Part shown: positions 58,767 to 64,000 of the stretch, one piece after another
Numbering within the stretch: the first letter of the stretch is position 1
Layout of the letters: each line of letters opens with the position of its first letter
From: Lachnospiraceae bacterium
GTDB lineage: Bacteria > Bacillota > Clostridia > Lachnospirales > Lachnospiraceae
Direction: 5' to 3'
Assembly: GCA_910575075.1 (NCBI GenBank)
Contig: CAJTCY010000017.1
Location: forward strand, 1 to 64,000
DNA: 64,000 nt
Program-made: the position numbers and the translations under genes
The notes under the pieces: generated by a model
Database searches by the model: none
Told to the model about the DNA's origin: nothing
The model's input: only the letters and a program-made list of their open reading frames with translations

Positions 58767-60558
58767 TTAGTGGCTTTGAAAAATAATATCCCTGTCCTAC
58801 ATCACAATTGAGCTGTTTCAACGCACAGAACTGCTCATAAGTTTCTATTCCTTCTGCCACTAATTCTGTTTGATCCAATGCTTTGCCCATTTGAATTATA
58901 TATTCCACGATTACATGTGCATTCTTGTTTGTTACAATATGGTCCACCATGCTTTTGTCAATTTTTATAGTGTCAAAGTCAATAGATGCTAAAGTGGCAA
59001 GGTTGGAATATTCTGTACCAAAGTCGTCTAGCGATACTTTAAATCCAATGCTGCGAAGACGTTTTATTAATGTCGTCAAAACTTGCAGGTCTATTTCTGT
59101 TATACGTTCTGTCATTTCGATATCAATCATATGAGGGGATATTTCATTGCACTGAAGAATTTTACATATATTTTCCACAAAGCCTTGCTCCATTATTGTA
59201 ATGCGGGAGAAGTTGACAGAAGTCATTGGGAAAATTTTATTTGATGTTTTCCATTGCTTCATTGTCTGGCAAACAGCTTCCAAAACATAATAGTCAATGA
59301 ACTGAATGATACCTTCTTTTTCATAGAGAGGAATAAACATTGCCGGAGAAATTATTTCCCCAGAAGTTCCTCTCTTTCGCACCAAAGCTTCCGCGCCGGT
59401 TAATTGGCCTGTTTTTAGATGTATTTTAGGCTGCAGCAATACGGTAAACTCTCCGCTTTTTATCTCCTTTATCAGTTTTTGCTTTAATTTTGAGTAATAA
59501 ACATTCCTTTCAGCGCGTGTAGAAACGTAATGGGATTGTTTATCCATTTCCATGAAATTTTCTGCGTCTACAATTTGTTCCATGACGTCGGTTGCGCCCA
59601 GTGTCCATTTAGTTCCAATTGATACGTGTAAGGTATCATCGGCATTTACTGCATCTCGCAGCCGCTCTGCGAAAGACTGAAAATTTTCTTTGCTTATATC
59701 TGGAAAGAATGCCACAAACAGATCTCCGTTAATTCGATAAGCATCGTTAGGGCAAATATTTATTAAAACATTTGCAGCCTTTACGAGCATCCTGTCACCA
59801 TAGGACTGTCCATAGGTGCTGTTGATATGCTTTAATTTATCAATGCCCATGTATACAACTCCCAGACAAGAAAAGGAGGCTTCTCTCAATTCTTGGATGC
59901 GTTCAATATATCGTTTACGGTTGCACAGTCCTGTAAGATTGTCGGAATACGTTAGTTTATCTAATCGGTTCAACAGGGTGCGTTTTTCCAGCCCATCTAT
60001 TACAAAATGGGAAATCATCTGTAATAGTTCTGGGGCATTTGCATTGGTTTGAGGATTATGTACAGCAAGCAAGCCAATAACGATACCAAGACTGTCAATC
60101 AGAGGAACAGCAATCAGTTTTTTTATTCCCTGAGAATGCAGTACCTGAAATTCCAGGGAGTGATTTTCAACATTTTTATCAGCTGCGCTAATACACAGAA
60201 ATCCGAAATCATTGAACGCTTCCATCCAACGCTCAATAAAAGGAAAAGAAATTTCTTGTGTGTTTGGTAAACATACTTTCTGCCTGCGCCATCTATAGGT
60301 GGAATCAAAAGATTTTTTTTCACAATTTATTTTGCAGATATAGACACTATCTCCTTTGTAGAATGCTCCAATTTGTGCAAGAAAATTATTGAGTGTAAGT
60401 TCTGGATCATTACAATGGTTTAATTGCCGAATACAGTTTAGGAGGGCTTCTTCGGCGGAACGTCGCTGCTTATTGGCTTCCAGATCAGTAATATCTGCAA
60501 GATAAAGGGCATCATTGTTGGCATCATTCAAAATTGTTAAAAGATTGTTGTTGTACAT
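58702..60558 (-). CDS. GAF-GGDEF-EAL protein, probable c-di-GMP phosphodiesterase
   Basis: The protein has 618 residues. Residues ~40-200 form a GAF-like sensor domain. In the GGDEF-type domain the signature is degenerate (YRINGDLFVAFF), so cyclase activity is unlikely. The EAL domain keeps its key residues: TGAEALVRK, IDIEMTER, SLDDFGTEYSNL, TIKIDKSMVD and LVAEGIET. It should hydrolyse c-di-GMP. The start at 60558 has AGGAG 8 bases upstream; 27 more codons are open but lack a site. Confidence 0.85.
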   Translation of the reverse strand: MYNNNLLTILNDANNDALYLADITDLEANKQRRSAEEALLNCIRQLNHCNDPELTLNNFLAQIGAFYKGDSVYICKINCEKKSFDSTYRWRRQKVCLPNTQEISFPFIERWMEAFNDFGFLCISAADKNVENHSLEFQVLHSQGIKKLIAVPLIDSLGIVIGLLAVHNPQTNANAPELLQMISHFVIDGLEKRTLLNRLDKLTYSDNLTGLCNRKRYIERIQELREASFSCLGVVYMGIDKLKHINSTYGQSYGDRMLVKAANVLINICPNDAYRINGDLFVAFFPDISKENFQSFAERLRDAVNADDTLHVSIGTKWTLGATDVMEQIVDAENFMEMDKQSHYVSTRAERNVYYSKLKQKLIKEIKSGEFTVLLQPKIHLKTGQLTGAEALVRKRGTSGEIISPAMFIPLYEKEGIIQFIDYYVLEAVCQTMKQWKTSNKIFPMTSVNFSRITIMEQGFVENICKILQCNEISPHMIDIEMTERITEIDLQVLTTLIKRLRSIGFKVSLDDFGTEYSNLATLASIDFDTIKIDKSMVDHIVTNKNAHVIVEYIIQMGKALDQTELVAEGIETYEQFCALKQLNCDVGQGYYFSKPLTISEFCKRYLQPDDKNFLYVP

Positions 60559-60805
60559 ACTTATGCTCCTACTTATAACTAACATGATTTTTATTAGGTT
60601 GTAAATCTTTTGAATTTGGTCAGAACGTTTCTCAAACACGCTATCTAGTTCGGCTTTTAGGACCGTATCCAGTTAACCGCGCCCCGCTGTACATACGCTA
60701 AGCAGCAGGAATGAAAAACTTTTATTATTATAATAACGGCATTTTGGTCTGTCAATAGATTGGAAACCAATAGTATGTTTAAGGGAACGAAAAATTTCAG
60801 AAGCC

Positions 60806-60834
60806 TTGTTTTTTTGTTTGGTCTCTGTTAAAAT
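60806..60834 (+). promoter_or_regulatory. sigma-A promoter
   Basis: TTGTTT (60806-60811), 17-base spacer, TAAAAT (60829-60834), 26 bases before the LytTR gene start. The AGGAGGG site follows. Confidence 0.7.
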
Positions 60835-60860
60835 GAAAAAAATGCAGGAGGGTTTGTTCA

Positions 60861-61679
60861 ATGGAGAAAAAGCCAAAGATAGAAAAGAAAATCAATCTGG
60901 AGGAAGTTGCGGCGCTGACAAAAACGTTATTCCATGCTCACTATGCAGGCGAGCTGGAGCAGTGGTTTTCCTATCTTTGCAACGACAGCATTTATATCGG
61001 AACCGGAGAACCCATGCTGTTTGGCGGCAATGCCATACGGGAGCATTTCAAAGGATTTGAGGGCAAGGCGGTGAATATCGTGGAGGAGGAATATTTTCCT
61101 GCCCCGCTGGGAGCTCAGGCAGCCCAGGTCTATGGGCAGATTATTGTGGAGAATCAGGAAAATTTATTCCGGGTGGTGAATCATTTCACCTTAACCTATC
61201 GTCTGATTGACAGCGAAATCAAGATAGTACATCAGCACATTTCCTATGAATATATGCAGAGAGGCGAGCGTGATACGTTAAATCTGGACATTAATACCAT
61301 GCAGTTTGTCCGCAATCTGCTTTTGGAGCGGCCAGCGCGGACGCGGCTTGCCCTCCGAAGCGGAAGGCAGACAATTTTTATTAATCCAGACACCATCCTG
61401 TATGTGTTAGGTCAGCGTAAACGCACTGATTTGGTGTGTGTTGACCGGGTGATTGCCTGCAACAGCTCTATGGGGGAATTGGCTAAGATTCTCCCTCAGC
61501 AGTTCTACCAGCTGCATCGCAGCTATTTGGTGAATACCAGATACATTGTGGCTGTCCGCCGGTTTGAGGCGGAGCTGATTTCTGGAATTTGCGTTCCAAT
61601 TCCTGCCGTAACATATCAACAAGCCAAGCAGGATTTGCAGAATATCATTTTGGGATTGGAAATTCCGATGGCGGAATAA
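60861..61679 (+). CDS. NTF2/SnoaL-like domain joined to a LytTR DNA-binding domain
   Basis: The protein has 272 residues. The first ~140 (LEQWFSYLCNDSIYIGTGEP, REHFKGFEGKAVNIVEEEYF) look like an NTF2/SnoaL-type small-ligand fold. Residues ~165-265 are LytTR (ALRSGRQTIFINPDTILYVL; FYQLHRSYLVNTRYIVAVRR). There is no receiver domain, so it may sense a ligand directly (inference). AGGAGGG precedes the ATG. Confidence 0.8.
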   Translation: MEKKPKIEKKINLEEVAALTKTLFHAHYAGELEQWFSYLCNDSIYIGTGEPMLFGGNAIREHFKGFEGKAVNIVEEEYFPAPLGAQAAQVYGQIIVENQENLFRVVNHFTLTYRLIDSEIKIVHQHISYEYMQRGERDTLNLDINTMQFVRNLLLERPARTRLALRSGRQTIFINPDTILYVLGQRKRTDLVCVDRVIACNSSMGELAKILPQQFYQLHRSYLVNTRYIVAVRRFEAELISGICVPIPAVTYQQAKQDLQNIILGLEIPMAE

Positions 61680-61857
61680 CAGGGAGTACCGAAGCCTCGT
61701 GAAAGCAGGGGTGATACAGCTTTTATTAGAAACTGTTTTTCAGGTATAACTGTATTCTGAATCTTGATGAAATAATGAAACTCTCGGCTGTATAATAAGC
61801 AGTATCAAAAATATTAATGGGTAATGCAACACGAACGATTAAGGAGGAACTTTGTAA

Positions 61858-62469
61858 ATGGGAATGAAAGAAAGAATGCACACTGGAGAATTATATCTGC
61901 CAAATGATGATGAGATTATGGAAGTTCAGCTGAAAAAACTTGACAGGCTGTATGATTTTAATGCGACGCGCCCTACAGAAATGGAAAAACGCAACAGCTT
62001 ATTAAAGGAAATGTTTGCAGAAATTGGCGAAGGCTGCTATATTGAACCGCCATTTCACTCAAATTTTGGAGGCGGCCATGTTCATTTTGGCAAAAACATT
62101 TATGCTAATTTTAATTTGACATTGGTAGATGATACGCACATTTATGTTGGTGATTATACGATGTTTGGCCCGAATGTTACAGTCGCTACGGCGGGACATC
62201 CAATATTGCCAGAGCTGCGTCAGCAGGGATACCAATATAATGCGCCTGTCTGCATTGGAAAAAACTGTTGGATTGGTGCAGGTGTTCTTATAGTGCCAGG
62301 CATAACGATTGGCGACAATGTTGTTGTCGGTGCAGGAAGCGTTGTTACAAAAGATCTTCCCTCAAATGTTGTGGCGGTTGGGAATCCATGCAGGATTCTT
62401 CGGGAAGTAAATGAGCACGACAAAGAGTATTATTTCAAAGATAAAAAAATAGTTTACGGATCGTTGTAG
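61858..62469 (+). CDS. maa: maltose-type O-acetyltransferase
   Basis: The protein has 203 residues. The Maa N-terminal region MHTGELYLPNDDEIMEVQLK is followed by hexapeptide repeats (GKNCWIGAGVLIVPGITIGD, VGAGSVVTKDLPSNVVAVGN). The TAGHP segment has the catalytic His. It transfers acetyl from acetyl-CoA to sugars. AAGGAGGAAC precedes the ATG. A TATAAT at 61791 may be its -10, though the nearest -35 (TTGATG) is 21 bases away. Confidence 0.9.
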   Translation: MGMKERMHTGELYLPNDDEIMEVQLKKLDRLYDFNATRPTEMEKRNSLLKEMFAEIGEGCYIEPPFHSNFGGGHVHFGKNIYANFNLTLVDDTHIYVGDYTMFGPNVTVATAGHPILPELRQQGYQYNAPVCIGKNCWIGAGVLIVPGITIGDNVVVGAGSVVTKDLPSNVVAVGNPCRILREVNEHDKEYYFKDKKIVYGSL

Positions 62470-62499
62470 CTCAATTGAGTGGCGCAGACAGCTTGGAAA

Positions 62500-63474
62500 T
62501 TACTTCTGCTGGCAGGAGACAATATCTCTCTGGCTTTGCAGCCTTGCTTTGAGACTGCGGAGAAATCTGTCGTTTCCCATGACTTTTAGCATGGGACCAA
62601 AGGACATGACTTCGATCAGTAGTTCTGTTTCCATATTCCGATTATAATAGATGAGGCATTCATAGGTGCTCTCATCTATTTTTGTGGTATTTTTTTCAAA
62701 ATTGGCAAAATGCAGCATGGCACGTTCTAAGGCATTGCGTTTGTTGATAATATGCAGCCGCAGGGGATCAGTATAATATGAATTTTGAATCATGGTGTTT
62801 AAATCTACAGGCGAAGTAAGAAATTTATCGGTGAGGATTACACGCTGCATACGAGAAAGATTTAAAGTTTCAAGTTTCATTCTTCCATGTCCAGCCTGTT
62901 TCAACGCCAGAAGGCGGAATTTGTCATTTTTTACAGAATATTCCAGACGGGCAGGCACATAGTGATGATGCACGCGGGTTCCCCTGGGGGACGTGTAATC
63001 AATATCCACATAGCGCTTCTGCTTTTGAGCCAAAAGCAGCGTGCGGAAGTTGCTGCGGTAAGTTTTATCGGTATAAGGATCACCGTCTGTAAATCTATCA
63101 TAGTAGCAAAAGTGTTCTTGTTTCCAGAGGGGAACAGAAGAGGCTAGCATCTTATTCAAGCTCTCTAATTGCTTCTGCTCAAGAAATAATCCGATGCGCG
63201 GGTCGGACAATAATGCTTTCAGATAAGATTTTTCAAGATCAGACAGGGGCATGGAAAAGGAAGAGTTAAGTTTGGAACGATAAATGCTGCCGTCTTTTTC
63301 GAATAAATTCCAGACGCCGTTTTCAAGTTTAGGGATAATGGAAATCAGGCTTTCTTCAAATCCTTCCCGGCAGATTTCCTGGCGGATGTCCTCTATGGTA
63401 AGCGGGGTCTGGCGATACAGAAGATGATGCAATACCTGATAGTAGCAGCTATAAGTTTCCGAAAATAATTCCAT
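62500..63474 (-). CDS. WYL-domain transcriptional regulator
   Basis: The protein has 324 residues. The N-terminal winged-helix-like part is weak. The middle has the WYL fold (RYVDIDYTSPRGTRVHHHYV, PARLEYSVKNDKFRLLALKQ). The C-terminal WCX-like part has LLIEVMSFGPMLKVMGNDRF. WYL proteins bind nucleic-acid-like ligands and repress or activate. The ATG at 63474 has AGGAG ~10 bases upstream. It follows a second WYL gene by 18 bases, forming a pair. Confidence 0.82.
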   Translation of the reverse strand: MELFSETYSCYYQVLHHLLYRQTPLTIEDIRQEICREGFEESLISIIPKLENGVWNLFEKDGSIYRSKLNSSFSMPLSDLEKSYLKALLSDPRIGLFLEQKQLESLNKMLASSVPLWKQEHFCYYDRFTDGDPYTDKTYRSNFRTLLLAQKQKRYVDIDYTSPRGTRVHHHYVPARLEYSVKNDKFRLLALKQAGHGRMKLETLNLSRMQRVILTDKFLTSPVDLNTMIQNSYYTDPLRLHIINKRNALERAMLHFANFEKNTTKIDESTYECLIYYNRNMETELLIEVMSFGPMLKVMGNDRFLRSLKARLQSQRDIVSCQQK

Positions 63475-63492
63475 AAGCAAGATTCTCCTAAA

Positions 63493-64000
63493 TTAATCAC
63501 TTAAATTGTATTCATCAATCTGGTACATTTGGTACATTTTTTGCAGATCCTGGTAGAATCGCTGTTCTACAGATTTTGCCGTACATTCCAGGGATATAAT
63601 TCTTCCGGTAAATGTGCGCACCCAGGGCAGCATTTCGTTACAGTCAAATACTTCGATTTCATATTGATATTTATTTTCTGCAATTTTTGTGACAGTCCCG
63701 CCTCTGCCCTCATGCTGCAGGCGGTCAACAATATAATGTTCTGCAGGTTCCTGAACCAGCAGTGTCATGGTTAAGCGGTCCAGATGATGCCTTTCCGGTC
63801 CTTCAAATGATACGCCCCACAGATATCTGCGGTTTCGATTCAGTTTTTCCAGCAGTTCTTCATATACCTGCGAGGCTTCAAGGGAAATCACACTTTTGAT
63901 GGTATCCAGGCGAAAGCAGGTAAAACGGCGGCTTCTCTCTGCATATGCGCAGAGAAAACGCCGTCCGCTTCTGGTGCTGATAAAAATTTGCAGAGGAACG
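63493..64000 (-). CDS. WYL-domain regulator (partial, 5' end outside the window)
   Basis: The stop is at 63493 and the frame stays open to 64000. The visible ~169 residues include QIFISTRSGRRFLCAYAERS and then FTCFRLDTIKSV, the WYL core. A C-terminal WCX part (GRGGTVTKIAENKYQYEIEV, WVRTFTGRIISLEC) follows. It is transcribed ahead of the other WYL gene; the two may act as a heteromer (inference). Confidence 0.78.
   Translation of the reverse strand, partial: VPLQIFISTRSGRRFLCAYAERSRRFTCFRLDTIKSVISLEASQVYEELLEKLNRNRRYLWGVSFEGPERHHLDRLTMTLLVQEPAEHYIVDRLQHEGRGGTVTKIAENKYQYEIEVFDCNEMLPWVRTFTGRIISLECTAKSVEQRFYQDLQKMYQMYQIDEYNLSD

Noticed and set aside
1..64000. CRISPR array or restriction-modification/defence island
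   Set aside because: No regularly spaced direct repeats and no cas-like genes were seen. The only methylase is part of the ICE polyvalent protein.

Overview
The window looks like a piece of a Lachnospiraceae-type (Clostridia) gut bacterial chromosome. It opens with the last ~83 bases of a 23S rRNA gene and a tRNA-Asn. Host genes reappear at the far end (52.2-64 kb). Nearly everything between is mobile DNA. The family assignments below come from reading the sequence and recalled family knowledge; no database search was run.

Layout. (1) 1-410: rRNA operon end, tRNA-Asn, terminators. (2) 416-2415: an IS1182-type insertion sequence with strong hairpins at both ends. (3) 2.5-8.9 kb: an AT-rich, decayed patchwork. 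It holds a parA start fragment, a frameshifted RpiR regulator, an acetyltransferase, a HAD phosphatase, a Cys-rich KTR gene, an ArdC-like fragment, a membrane protein and an Ntn-type amide hydrolase. Several pieces are second copies of genes in the intact element to the right, so this is best read as the remains of an earlier related element plus its cargo. (4) ~8.9-52.1 kb: a largely intact integrative and conjugative element (ICE) with a Tn1549-like backbone but a large serine recombinase. It carries parA/parB, a giant thioester surface adhesin, a set of small accessory genes and a ~2,876-residue methylase-helicase polyvalent protein with a tnpV gene nested in another frame. These are followed by a primase-like protein, a candidate oriT, MobC, relaxase, PcfB, VirD4, Maff2, VirB6-like, PrgI and VirB4 proteins, sortase B and a lysozyme/CHAP protein. 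A cargo slot then holds an XRE regulator, a two-component system, an ABC transporter and a KTR protein. The right end has a sigma-like factor, a ~560-base hairpin-rich non-coding stretch, a PemK/MazF toxin and the recombinase. (5) 52.5-64 kb: host genes. These are an AraC regulator and EamA exporter, a degraded DUF2000-like gene, a response-regulator/histidine-kinase fusion, several conserved Lachnospiraceae-type proteins separated by repeated hairpins, a degenerate GGDEF/intact EAL protein, an NTF2-LytTR regulator, a maltose-type O-acetyltransferase and two WYL regulators.

How the parts work together. The recombinase excises and inserts the element. ParA/ParB probably stabilise the excised form. 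Relaxase and MobC nick at oriT, VirD4 couples the DNA to the VirB4/VirB6/PrgI channel, and the lysozyme/CHAP protein opens the wall. The adhesin, anchored by the element's own sortase, may hold mating pairs together. Recurrent signals that ordinary gene calls do not explain include a TACATAG-plus-stem-loop element in front of several element genes, a duplicated RNA hairpin with a compensatory base change, a 13+1+13 palindrome inside parB, and the nested tnpV gene.
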